The notes under the pieces were generated by a model, which was given only the letters and a program-made list of their open reading frames with translations, was not told the DNA's origin and made no database searches. Positions 20,586-31,441 of a stretch of DNA of 64,000 nucleotides are shown here, one piece after another (the first letter of the stretch is position 1; each line of letters starts with the position of its first letter). The DNA comes from Jackrogersella multiformis (Eukaryota; Ascomycota; Sordariomycetes; Xylariales; Hypoxylaceae), in assembly GCA_902806575.1 (NCBI GenBank), contig CADCXD010000007.1, positions 1,612,001 through 1,676,000 on the forward strand, read 5' to 3'. A program made the translations under genes and the position numbers.

Positions 20586-23050
20586 TCATCCTACGAAATC
20601 CAAAAAGCCGCCGCCAAAGAAGTCTTCCATACTGGGGAAAATTGCGTGCTCGGACATGTCCAGAGACGGGAACATCGACTCGGACTCAAGTTGTTGAACA
20701 CCTGATGGAAACACTTCGCCGGCGTGGTATTCCGCGGTCTCATGGGCAGGCTTATGGGTAGCATGGCTATCAAGCCTAACCGGCCCGCCAGGTACTTCCT
20801 GTACATTGTCTTGGTCCCGAACATACACTCTCGTTGATGGCTGATGAGAGCCCGCCAAGCTTGAGCCACCGTTGATTCGGGACTCTACTTTGTGTTTGGC
20901 AAGGGCGCCGTACTTAAAAGACCAAGCTTTTCCGGGAGACGTCCTAACCCATTGCTCGATTCGGGTGATCAGGTCGAGACTGACCTGATCCGAGATCTTG
21001 GATTGCGATTCATCATAATGCGCAAGAAGCAGAGCGCAATACCCGATACAAAGGCAGAGGCAAGTCGGGATCGCATCCATGAGGAAGGACGGCATTTCTA
21101 GGAATGTTTGCAAAACGATCATAGCGTATTTGCACGCATTCGCTAGTAAAATACTGCCGTCGTTATCCTTGGTTCGTCTCGAATGCGCCGGAGCATGGCT
21201 CTCGCCATCGCTTGCATTGTCGCCGTCTGCCCCTGAGAGGAATGTCCGAGGTCGTAATCCCTGCCCGACTTCTTCGAGGGATCTGACAGCCAGTATAAGA
21301 CAGGCAGCGTGGTATCCAATTCTAAGCATCGACGATGTTGAAAGTCCTATGTCATTTAGCAGATGTGCCTGCTGGCCTATTCTGGTTCATATCTCACCTA
21401 GCAAGTGGTTCCATTTCTCTTTCCACGATAGAAACTCTTTGCATTCACTACCATCCCCGAGATACAACTGGTGGGCGAGCTTTTGATGCAATGTCGAGTA
21501 TAGAGATATTTCAGCAACAAGCATCCCGTCTTGCATAGTGGCTTGATAGAAACTGAGCAGGATATTGCACTGATCTATGTATGGAAGCGGTATGATTGAC
21601 GGTCTACCTGTTGTCGCCGCCCAACTACGGTGTAATCGGATACATTAGTCATTGTAATGAAAAACTAAAAGGCTGAGACTCACTGGAGATGGTGTAAACA
21701 TATCCTAGACCACAGGTGAATTGCCTTATGATCTTCGGTGGTCAAACTGCCCTGTTTAATGTGGTTGATTATCTTCGAAAAACTAATGCTGAGCATTGCT
21801 TGCTTAGCACAGTAGCCAGTCAACAGCCAACTATCGATATATTCGCCCCCATTCTATCTTCAGTCAGGGAGGCTGCCTGAACGTAAGAAGTGCCACTGTT
21901 ACTTACGCTACTTGGGCTATTCGCATTATTACTCATAATCAGCACGGCATTGATCTCCTCGAGGTTCAATGGGCTAGATAGGAGAGCCTGTCCAAGATTA
22001 GCCCGGACCTGCTCATAAATCTGCCTGTGTAGTTGTGTTCCGCATATATCATCGCGATAGGCGATACTAATCAGACAGCAGACGCTGTGCAAGAATGCCG
22101 AAACCTTGCGAGTCTCATTACTTGTGGTTAAGTCCTCTATGCCGCAGACAAGAAGGCTGTGGCCTTGGTAGCGAAAGAAGCTAGGTTCCAAGTCAATAAG
22201 CATGTTATTGTCCCAAAGATGTTACCATCTTCTAGAAGGAGGTGGGGCTCCGAACTTACAGCTGGATTAGGTCATTTGCTGTATATTCATCGAGAAGCTG
22301 GAGCTGCACAAGATCAAGGTCGATATCGGTATGCCCCAATGACCTTCTGCTTCCTCTCGTTATTTGCTGCGATATCGACCTCAACACAACGACTGGCGCA
22401 GTTTGAGCCCCTTTATCCGCAGGGATCGATAAATACTCGGGGCCGGGATTTCCTTGCTCTGAGCGTGACACACGTCTGTCGCTATTGCAAGAAGAATCCC
22501 TACCGGCCTGTGCTCGTTCATTTCTTGGTTGAGCACCCGAAGTTATATCCTTGATTATGGACTTCAGCTTTGAAAGTTCATCTTCATAATGTTGGAGCCT
22601 GGAGAAATAATCAGCTTATATGTTACGTACGGAGTGTCTCCAGAAGTGAAGAGTCGATAGCCGAAGCCCCTTCGACCCAAAAAAATCACTTAGATACCTT
22701 TCTTCGACGTTGGAACTAGGTTCCTCAGGAGTGGGATTGGCCGGTGACACCGCATATTCTCCGCGGAGAGAACATTCGATTCTTAACGAAGACTATTAGT
22801 CCAAGGCCGCCGTATTCACGGAAGCTCGGTGCGATCCGAATCGCCAAGCATATGGCTCTGCTAACCTCAGTGTTTGACAGCGGTGGCACCCCTGTGCGCC
22901 GGGGTCGTACTCGCATCTGCACTTCAACTTTTGACATGATAGGCAGGAGAAAGCTCGTCGGCGTCGTTTTTGAGGAGACTCCCCGGTCGGTTTCTCCTCC
23001 GCGCCGCGCCGTTTGGGGGGCCTAGAAGATCCTGGCGTGATTGGAGGCAT
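20586..23050 (-). CDS. Zn(II)2Cys6 fungal transcription factor, seven exons
   Basis: Nuclear DNA-binding regulator. Exons 23050-22866, 22781-22698, 22598-22260, 22180-21907, 21853-21684, 21624-21398 and 21346-20586 join with matching phases (2, 2, 2, 0, 2, 1) to 679 residues. After a basic N-terminus (PKRRGAEEKP, KRRRRAF) comes the binuclear zinc cluster CLSC-x6-C-x8-C-x2-C-x6-C. The sixth cysteine is supplied by exon 2 (TLR-IECSLRG). A short dimerisation-type coiled coil follows (LQHYEDELSKLKSIIKDI), then a middle region with YRYQGHSLLVCG-like helical segments (FFRYQGHSLLVCG), IDSWLLTGYCAKQAMLS and FLSWKEKWNHLL. The C-terminus is acidic and aromatic (FPSMEDFFGGGFLDFVG), a likely activation tail. 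Each exon alone looks like a fragment, but the gene is intact. Targets are unknown; no biosynthetic cluster adjoins it. Confidence 0.88.
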
Positions 23051-24983
23051 ATCTGAACTTTCCCGCCCGGAGCACAGCTAATTCATGTCGCGTTGGGTGA
23101 AGAGTATAAGGTGGAAACATCGTCGCCGACGGAAATCGCTGGGAGATAGAAATGTTGTATTCGGGGCAGTCGAGATCATGGTACTTGCCTACTGGTAGCG
23201 ATTGAAGGATCCACACTCCGGTTCATTCCGACCGCGGATGTCCGTCGGTTATCGGCGGAGCTGAAAGTACCTTCCCCACCTACTAGTGAATGTTCTGAGG
23301 GCGTTCAAAGCTTCGAGCATCACCAACATAAGGCTAAATAGGGTGGGCAATAGCAAGCAATGCATTATTTGGGTAAGTATTGGTGTCATTGAACTATATA
23401 CAGTTTTTTTAAACCTGTCAGAGTGTATCATGATCACCACTTGATATTATCAGGGGTCACTCCTTTTCGGCATTCTTTTTATTGTTCTTAATCCATACAA
23501 AGTCTAACGATTGCCCGATTTGCCTACATACTGCCTACCTCTTAAGTAGGCAGTTACCTATTTCGAATTACATAGATATCGTACTAGACTAACATATTGA
23601 ACCATTTATTTCAATTCGGGATATGTTTTATCCTACCCTTATTCAGAGACATCAATGTCGATAAACAGCCAGCAAATATCCATGATCTGGGGCGCACCTA
23701 TATATCCTAATTGTGTTGCGCTAGAAACATTTCACGAGATCCGGGTGAATTAACTGGTGATGGTGCATCTTACCCAACTGCCTCTATCTAAGTACCTAAG
23801 CGATTGCAAAAATCTAAAGGAACATCTTCTTAACAGTGCTAATTCAACTTAAATATTAACTTAGTTGCGGTTTTTGGTGTAGAATTGCACTTTGCTGCCT
23901 AGAGTAGACCGGGGTGTTGACAATTGCTTTTTCTAGATCCTCAAATTCACAACTCGTCACAACTTGGCGATATGACCATATTCTTTCAACAGCAACGACT
24001 AAGTAACCCACGTAAAATATATGACACGGGACACTTTGGAGGTAGCTAGGATGGAAACGAGTGTTGCCAATCTTTCTGTGTCTAGATTCACCTTCCCATC
24101 GTCAACTTCTGCCCCTACCCTCACTCCTCTATGATTCTAATGTGTGAACTACCTTGTCCGTCTTATATTCGACCACCAGCAATGCAGTTTCTGTTCTTTC
24201 CATATCCATTCTTAAAAGTGTTTAAAGAAATACACTTTATTTGCTTCCTGGTCACTAATATCAAACTTGAGGTATCTCTGTCTGGTTTCTTTCCACCTAC
24301 TAGAAAGGACACCACGCTCATTCATTCACTTACTGTCAACAAACAAATGGGAATATACTACTTTCGTCTTTGAATTTTCTCCATTAAGAACCTCCTCTAA
24401 GTCTTTCCTCTGTATCTTCTGAAATGGTCAAAGGTCATTGCTCTTTGATCTCCCACCACCACAAAATAGATATAGGTGTCTGTCACAAATATATCCCGAC
24501 GGGCCACTACCTACATTCTATCTCATCGAAACGGTAAGTAAGATCATTTCTATAGAGTTATATCCTGGAATCTAATGTCATTATACCCTCATTATGAGAA
24601 TTTTGACATGTCGACACCTTACTTCCACTCTCTCCTACTGATTAAGTTGGTTTTGCCTACGGGTATAGTTATAAGCCAAATCGTCTTCCTCCTTATCGTT
24701 CTTCTGATATTGTTAGACTTCTACCGAGTTCTCTAGCAAGTTGTTAAATCTATCATATCTCAATAGGCAGTCCAGGATCCCTTCAGCCACTGATATACTC
24801 CCTCACTCGCGATACAGCTTTCTTCAGGTAACATACCTATGTATTTAATATGTACTACTAACACAGCTTCCCCTAATTGCACCATGTTTGCTTTTCCCCA
24901 TAGACCTCAATCACACTGCGAAGAAGCTATTAATGTAATGAATTAATATACTAACATATTCACTTAGGACCATAATTTAGACC
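23051..24983. other. 1.9-kb intergenic region, upstream of RID-type gene
   Basis: Divergent promoter region between the regulator (minus) and the methyltransferase (plus). The last 600 bases are pyrimidine-rich and could hold a 5' UTR with introns (GTAAGT at 24535 and further GTAACAT sites before the ATG). No protein-coding gene is supported. Confidence 0.5.
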
Positions 24984-27242
24984 ATGATGGAACCCTTCAT
25001 CGACTTATCATCTGATGCCCTTCCGCCATCCGGCGGTGGGAATAGATGGGAGGAAGAGGAACTATGCGGCGACAGCGATCAGGCGGCAGTCGAACGTCGT
25101 TTTCAAGAAATGCCTAGACGACCCAGACCTCCTACCATCGATCTTACCGAGGAGCAGGGCGAAGAAGCTGACCGAGTGGAACGAGACTTTGAGAATATAT
25201 TGGTGCCCGGAGTTGCTCAGGTCATTGAAGTAATCGATCTGACGGCAGAGAAAGCACCACGAAAACCACGAAATGTGACAGCTCCTCCAAAACGTAACCC
25301 TTCCATAGTGCCAGACCAATGGCTGGAGAGCTACACCTATAACGACATGGAACTTAAGCGCGGAGTCACTATTGAAATGGCACCGCTCCCACAGCTCCGT
25401 CAGGCCTCATTCCTCCTGATTCAATTCATCATTCGAAACGAATCCGGCATCATTATTCGAGGTCTCCCACTTACCCGTACAAGAAACCTACGAGGTCAGT
25501 TGCCACGGCTTCGTAACGAGATTGCCTTGGTTTTCGAGATCGATAACGACGACCTTCGATCACACGATGAGCAGGCTGCCATTGAGATTCCCTTGCAAAT
25601 GGTTCTCACGACTCGAATCTGCCATATCACCAACAAGTCTTTCCCAGAGCACCGTTTCCCTAGTGGGATTTACGACAATGTTAAGGACATAGAAGAAAAG
25701 GGAGTGCTCATGTGTCGCTGGAAGGTTAAATATATCTGGAGAGATGTTGCTAAGCGCGGCAACAAGAAGCCCCCCGGCGAGTTCGTCATAACGCGTATCA
25801 TCTCCGAAGAAGTGCCTAAAGAAAGGTTTCGGGCTACCGATTCATGTCTGATGAATATCTGGCGAGGCGGTAAAGTCCGCGGCGGCTCCTACATTCCGGA
25901 TGAACCCGATAGTTCGCGCTTGACGGTGAATCTTGCCGCCTCTGAGGACCAGAATGGCATGGTACAGGATGAATGGATCCCGCGGAAGCCCGGCCAGCAG
26001 TACACCTTTGCCGATATGTTCTGCGGCGCTGGAGGAGCCTCGTGTGGCGCTAAATCTGCTGGTTTCCGTGTTATGCTAAGCGTCGATAATGCGTCAGGAG
26101 CTTGCAGTACATACCGACTACATTTTCCGGAGTCAGATTTGCGCCAGCAGGATATGTATGATTTTATCATAGAGATGAGGAATTCTCGTCTTCACATTGA
26201 CGTGCTTCATCTTTCTCCGCCATGCCAATATTGGTCTCCGGCCCATACAACTCCCGGCGTTGACGACGAGGCAAACATCGCCATCCTGTTCGCCTGCCAT
26301 GAACTAGTCAAGATACTTCGCCCACGTATCTTCACCGTAGAGCAGACATTTGGTATTTTACATCCTAAGTTTGAATACTATTTCAACTCCTTGATTCAAG
26401 GGTTCACCCAATACGATTACTCCATTCGATGGAAGGTGGTCAATTTGCTAACTTGGGGGACACCGTCGCAACGTAACCGCTTGGTCATGATTGGCGCTTG
26501 CGTAGGGGAAGAACTTCCCCCCTTCCCGGCCACAACACATTCAGCAGACCCGGTAGAGGGAGACGGAACAAAGCCGTATAGAACAGTCAGAGAAGTTCTG
26601 CGGAAGATCCCCCCTGGTGCTGCAGAGTTTGACGAACTTCACAAGCCACACAAAATGAGGCGAGTGCAAAAAGAGCGTTGGGACCCTGGTATACCACTTC
26701 TTCGTACTATTACCTGCAGCGGCGGTATAGGTAACTACCACTACAGTGGCAGGAGAGACTTTACGCTTCGGGAATATGCAATGCTACAAGGCTTTCCCGT
26801 AGATTACCAGTTCCAACGGCCGTCGCAGAAGAGGCAGATTGGAAACGCATTCCCACCCCTCGTGGTGAGGACTATCTACAAGCACATCCGAAGGTGGCTA
26901 GAGCACAAGGATTGCATACGTGCCAATGATGACGAGCTTTCAGAGTCCGAAGGCGAAGGGGATTACAGCAGCGAGTCCGACGCCGTTCACTATGAATTCG
27001 AACCTGATGACGAGGTACAGTACCTCGGAGAGCGAGGGATCGAGAGGAGGCCCAGTGAGGTGGAATTCATAGGAGGACGAAAGCTACGCCAACAAGCTAG
27101 CGTGTTGACAATCGATGACTCGGAGTCAGAGGATGGCATGGACATCGATGCAATGAGCCAAGATGTTCTTAGCCCGGGGGTTTGTATCGACTCGATGAAG
27201 GTGAAAGGGCACGACCCTGATCGTCCCATCGAACTTGACTGA
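24984..27242 (+). CDS. RID: RID/Masc1-type DNA cytosine-5 methyltransferase
   Basis: Intronless, 752 residues, nuclear. Catalytic-domain motifs appear in order: motif I FADMFCGAGGASCGA (about 342-356), motif IV SPPCQYWSPAHT with catalytic Cys about 414, motif VI as EQT (453-455) in place of the usual ENV, motif VIII QRNR (about 496-499), and motif X IGNAFPP near residue 635. The EQT variant and the PCQxWSPAHT form are, as I recall, diagnostic of the Masc1/RID group required for RIP in Neurospora and MIP in Ascobolus. Residues 110-290 match the N-terminal region of that group (BAH-like). The N-terminus carries three SUMO-interaction-like motifs (FIDLSS, TIDLTEE, VIEVIDLTAE), and the acidic C-terminal tail has another (LTIDDSESED). 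A RIP-mutated retroelement lies about 32 kb downstream. Tandem ATGs at 24984 and 24987 are both possible starts. Confidence 0.93.
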   Translation: MMEPFIDLSSDALPPSGGGNRWEEEELCGDSDQAAVERRFQEMPRRPRPPTIDLTEEQGEEADRVERDFENILVPGVAQVIEVIDLTAEKAPRKPRNVTAPPKRNPSIVPDQWLESYTYNDMELKRGVTIEMAPLPQLRQASFLLIQFIIRNESGIIIRGLPLTRTRNLRGQLPRLRNEIALVFEIDNDDLRSHDEQAAIEIPLQMVLTTRICHITNKSFPEHRFPSGIYDNVKDIEEKGVLMCRWKVKYIWRDVAKRGNKKPPGEFVITRIISEEVPKERFRATDSCLMNIWRGGKVRGGSYIPDEPDSSRLTVNLAASEDQNGMVQDEWIPRKPGQQYTFADMFCGAGGASCGAKSAGFRVMLSVDNASGACSTYRLHFPESDLRQQDMYDFIIEMRNSRLHIDVLHLSPPCQYWSPAHTTPGVDDEANIAILFACHELVKILRPRIFTVEQTFGILHPKFEYYFNSLIQGFTQYDYSIRWKVVNLLTWGTPSQRNRLVMIGACVGEELPPFPATTHSADPVEGDGTKPYRTVREVLRKIPPGAAEFDELHKPHKMRRVQKERWDPGIPLLRTITCSGGIGNYHYSGRRDFTLREYAMLQGFPVDYQFQRPSQKRQIGNAFPPLVVRTIYKHIRRWLEHKDCIRANDDELSESEGEGDYSSESDAVHYEFEPDDEVQYLGERGIERRPSEVEFIGGRKLRQQASVLTIDDSESEDGMDIDAMSQDVLSPGVCIDSMKVKGHDPDRPIELD

Positions 27243-30200
27243 AGTCGACGGGTCCTTCGGTTTTACTCAATTACACGCATTTACCTTCCAGGGCGGATAG
27301 TCAGGATCAAACATGGTGGTCTTCAAGGGGCTTCACCGAAATAGGGGCACTAGGTAGAGCACAAGAGAATACGGATATGAGCATATTCTGACATTGCTAA
27401 GACTTCTAATACTAAAACTACTGCTACGAGAGTACAGTTGCCCCAACTTGCGCGAGCAAGTAACGACCTAGAAACTAATCGATGTGTTTGAGACTGGGGG
27501 ATATAGCCATACCCTTAGTAGACGGCCCAACCGTGGAGTTCCTAGGATAAGGGGCAATACAAGTTCGAAGCTTCTACATATTTGGTAAAATTTCATATCC
27601 ATTAATGAATTTCTTTAGTATTATCTTGTCATCGGGAACTATATTTCTCTACATAGACGACCTAATTCATCTAAGCGAAGGTTCGTGGTGAGATACTACC
27701 ATGAAAATGTATAGGAGTTGCAAGGTTAAGGTATCAACCGGAGCCCCTGACCCCGACCACAAAAGCAGTCTTACTGCTAACTTCGAGGCTGGGGATGTAA
27801 GCGATACCTAGGCTCGTGATAGTATTGTTCTATATTGAGTATAGACTATTGCGAGCTTGCCATTGAACAACCTAAAACTGTTGACCCTGGCTTACGTAGC
27901 TCGCACAACAATACAATGAAATATGGACGTATGTAGTGCTGGTATCCTCGAAATCAGTCTACAAATTTGACCGTGGTAGGTTGTTCACAGTGCGAACAAA
28001 GCAGGCAGGCTGTCGTGTAGCCCGGGTGATACTATTCTGGGACATATGGTCAGTCGAATATGGGAAGGTTATCCGAGCTGCAGCTGTTCCGAAAGAACGA
28101 ACTGAGAATAGTTTCGACGTAAAGGGATTCATAAAACTGACAGAGCCAAAAGCATACCTAGCTCAACAACGAACAACTCATCATAGTTAGGATATTAAGC
28201 TTACGAAGACCTAATGCTCCATGCGAATACATACTAGGTCCTCTGAAGTAGCCACTCAATCTTTCCGATTTCAATGGCGTCATGTGGTTGGGGATATGGA
28301 TATGTCCTAGTTTCCTAACTGAAGATGCGTTCTTGTTGTCTCCATAGGTAGCTACTCGATGGTTCTTTTCAAAGTGTTGGTATGGACGGGTGCTCTCCGG
28401 TTCCTTTTTCTTGAGAGATATCCACAACTTGCTCATGAGTTGGGTCGATTTCATCAGCAATTACAAAAGGAGACAAGGCAAGCGAATACACTAGCCGTAA
28501 CATGCGGCAGATAGAGTCCACAACGGAAGTGACCGTGAAGTTTGCCGTCTGTGGTAGCGGGCTTTTCTAGGCCAATGCAAGTTTGGTACGCTAGATCAAT
28601 TCGAATTCTGACAGGTGAGTTGACTCACTATTATTACCTCACTTGAAAGAAACCCACTGACACGTTAATCGAAGCCTACACTATTACTACACTATGTACA
28701 AAGTAGACCGCTGCTCAACAAGACAGAAAAACACACCGCATTGTTGAAAGCCAGGTCATTATTCCACCCAAACTACCATTTTTCTCTTTCAATAGATCCG
28801 GTAACTAATGGAATTGCCCAGTGTTCATGCCCTAGCCGGTATGATAACATTTGTAAGGCAGGCAGTTATAAGTCTAGGCAACTATTAAGGCACAGACTAG
28901 AAACTAGCGCAGGACAACTGCAACGGGAGTCTTCGGGATACCCGGCAAATTTCTTTTGAGCAATTCAGCCTCAATTAAGATGAAGGTGTAAGGAATGGCG
29001 AAGGAATCTGACGACTCTTGACGCCATATAATTTTTGGCCTGCGCGCGTCAGCAAGTATGAGCAGTTATTGCGGCTGGGGTAGAGTTCAGTTCACGATCT
29101 CTGGGGAAAGTAATAGGGTTGCATGCAGCTGCGAACGGAAAGGCGCATCTGAGACAAGAATTTGTACATACGACAGTTATACCCGGCTGCTGGCGAGTCT
29201 AGACCATCCAGTATCGGGACATAATATCGAGAGCTGACATGCTAAAGTACCTAAGTAATAGCAGTTGTAACCTCTTGAGCTAGAAGAGCATAAAGTAACC
29301 GAGCTACTAATTTAATTTTCTAGAAGAAAAGGGCTGGTATTGGACCCAAGTTGCAGGGTTATATATTAACATAGATCTGTTTATTTTTGGCATGAGGCAA
29401 GACAAGCCGGTGTGAGCATCAGGTAGCGAGCGGTAGGTAAGTAATTTCCACCTGCAGCTGGTCGAGATGCTATGGCTGACCATGCTATGGCTGACCTGAT
29501 GCGTAAAATCCAATCCCAATGGATGTTCGTCGCCGTCGACGGAATAGCCGTGACATTTCCCTAGGCTACAAGAACCTAGTTGATAATGGTACGAATTCTT
29601 AGTTGATGATACGAAATAAAATCACGCGTTTGATTGACCGGCTCGTTTTTCTGTTACCAGGCCGCTAGGATAGATAAGATTCATGGGCCTACTATGTATG
29701 ACATTGGCATTGGCGTTGCACTAGACGTTGGAGATTTGGAGTGACGAGCCTTGCCCTGGTGAAAAGGGGAGAAGCAAAAAAAGCTTAACATCTCTAGGAT
29801 ACCCGGATACCTAGTGTCTACCTACCTAGGCTAGGTAGGCAGGTAATAGAAAAGAGAGGGGAACGCAAGGGGCACCAAAATCAGATGGACAAAATATTAT
29901 CGGTCGCTGGGATAAATTACCAATTTCCCTAAATATTCTCAATATTTGGCCTTATATGATACAAGGTGTCCCATAGATCTATCAGATCTCGATAACCTTC
30001 ATGCTTTAGGTACCTAACCTATGGAGGTCAGCCTAGAATAATACGCAGTGTCAAGGAGAACACGGTCGAGAATTGGATTTATTATTGAAGCATTGCTACG
30101 TAATATAATAATAGTCAGCGTAGTAGGTAGCACTGGAAGCAGCCAGACCGTTAACGATGTGATGCGACAATTCTACAGTGGTAACCATCGGAAGTTTTCC

Positions 30201-31441
30201 CCCTGAACCCATAGGTGACGCTGTGATGGGGACAAGATGACCGCAGGTGCCGCTGTATGATTTATCTCCTGATATGTCACTGCGTTGGCTTGGCTGGCCC
30301 CGACGCCGCAGCATCCACCCCTTAACCAACCAGCCCAACATGGAGAGTCCTAGTCGACTGCCAAGCTCTTCACTGCCGATCACTATTTCAAAGCGCACGT
30401 CAGCCACTCCTACTGCTACTCTGCTACTTCGATCAAACTTTACGATACATACAGCATACATACAAAAATAGTGCCTTAGATAAGTACACAGGAAATTGTA
30501 TCCTTAGCTAATCGGTGCTAAGAAGCTGGAGAGAGCATGGTGTAAATAAACGTCATCCCGACATGCCGAAAAGTTCGGCAGAGAAAAACAGTATATACCA
30601 TGTATTATCACACATGCATAGCTGGACTATGTACATCTGGGTAGGTAGAAAAACACACGTAAAATAATTAACAAGTTATCATTAATTCAATAATGATACA
30701 TAACAGTTCATATTCACATGTGTACTAAATCTATAATGATATTGATTTATTGATTTATTTGCCTGGGTCATTAATGTGCCTAGTAGACAAGCGCTGAAGA
30801 AGTGAATTGTTCATTCTCCGTTTTCCCATCTGGGAGTCTTTGTGGCCCCTTTTTTTCTTCTTTTCTTCCCCTGGCTGTCAGATGGAGCCTGTGCGTTCCG
30901 TTCAATCCCCACAAGCTAGAACATTGCAGGGTGCATAAGGAATAGCCCCCTGCCAAATGGTGCGTTTCCCCTTGGAAGGTCCACAAACCAGGATGTTGAG
31001 AGGCACGAGGAGAGCCTCGCTATTGGGACAGCTTCTGGGCTCTCGGACCACACTTTCGTGGAATTCGATACGGATCTGTACTGGCTAGGCTACGACTAAC
31101 TTCTACCTCAATTGACGATCTGAATTAGGCCAGCAGTACCTGACCGCTATGTCACGGTGGCAAAGAAGGCTGCGAATTACCAACAATGCCCAGTCACAGG
31201 TAGCCGGGTAGAGGTGATCCCCTTGGTCAGTGGGTTGGTGGTAATTTCAGACGAAGGCATAGAAAAGACAGCCGTGGCCGTCACCTTCCACTGGTCTTTT
31301 TTCCCTCCTCACTCCCATCAAGCTTCGGCCAAGACAGTCATTCGTTTGTGCTCTTCGGCATCTTTACGCTCTCTTTTTGGAATATTACTGTTCCAGTCCA
31401 CTCTTTAGTAATTGCCGTTTCCGCGCTGCTTTTCCTCCAAA
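27243..31441. other. 4.2-kb gene-poor region
   Basis: No gene is supported. Scattered short ORFs (27936-28190, 28158-28460, 28741-28959, 29307-29519, 30096-30461, 30780-30986, 31157-31408) show no domain, no consistent splice partners and no signal peptide. Base composition is ordinary, not RIP-like. A CCTAGG repeat is present at 29819-29845. The last 150 bases are pyrimidine-rich and are the likely core promoter of the next gene. Confidence 0.5.
29819..29845. repeat. CCTAGG-type palindromic repeat
   Basis: TACCTACCTAGG-CTAGGTAGGCAGGTA forms a nearly perfect inverted repeat; a member of the dispersed intergenic class. Confidence 0.75.

Noticed and set aside
20586..23050. Regulator locus as a broken pseudogene
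   Set aside because: All apparent breaks resolve into six phase-consistent GT-AG introns and an intact zinc cluster.
19158..27242. Secondary-metabolite gene cluster around the Zn2Cys6 factor
   Set aside because: No polyketide/peptide synthase, P450, transporter or other tailoring enzyme nearby.
30096..30461. 121-codon minus ORF in the gene-poor gap
   Set aside because: No domain, signal peptide or flanking splice sites that extend it; considered chance.
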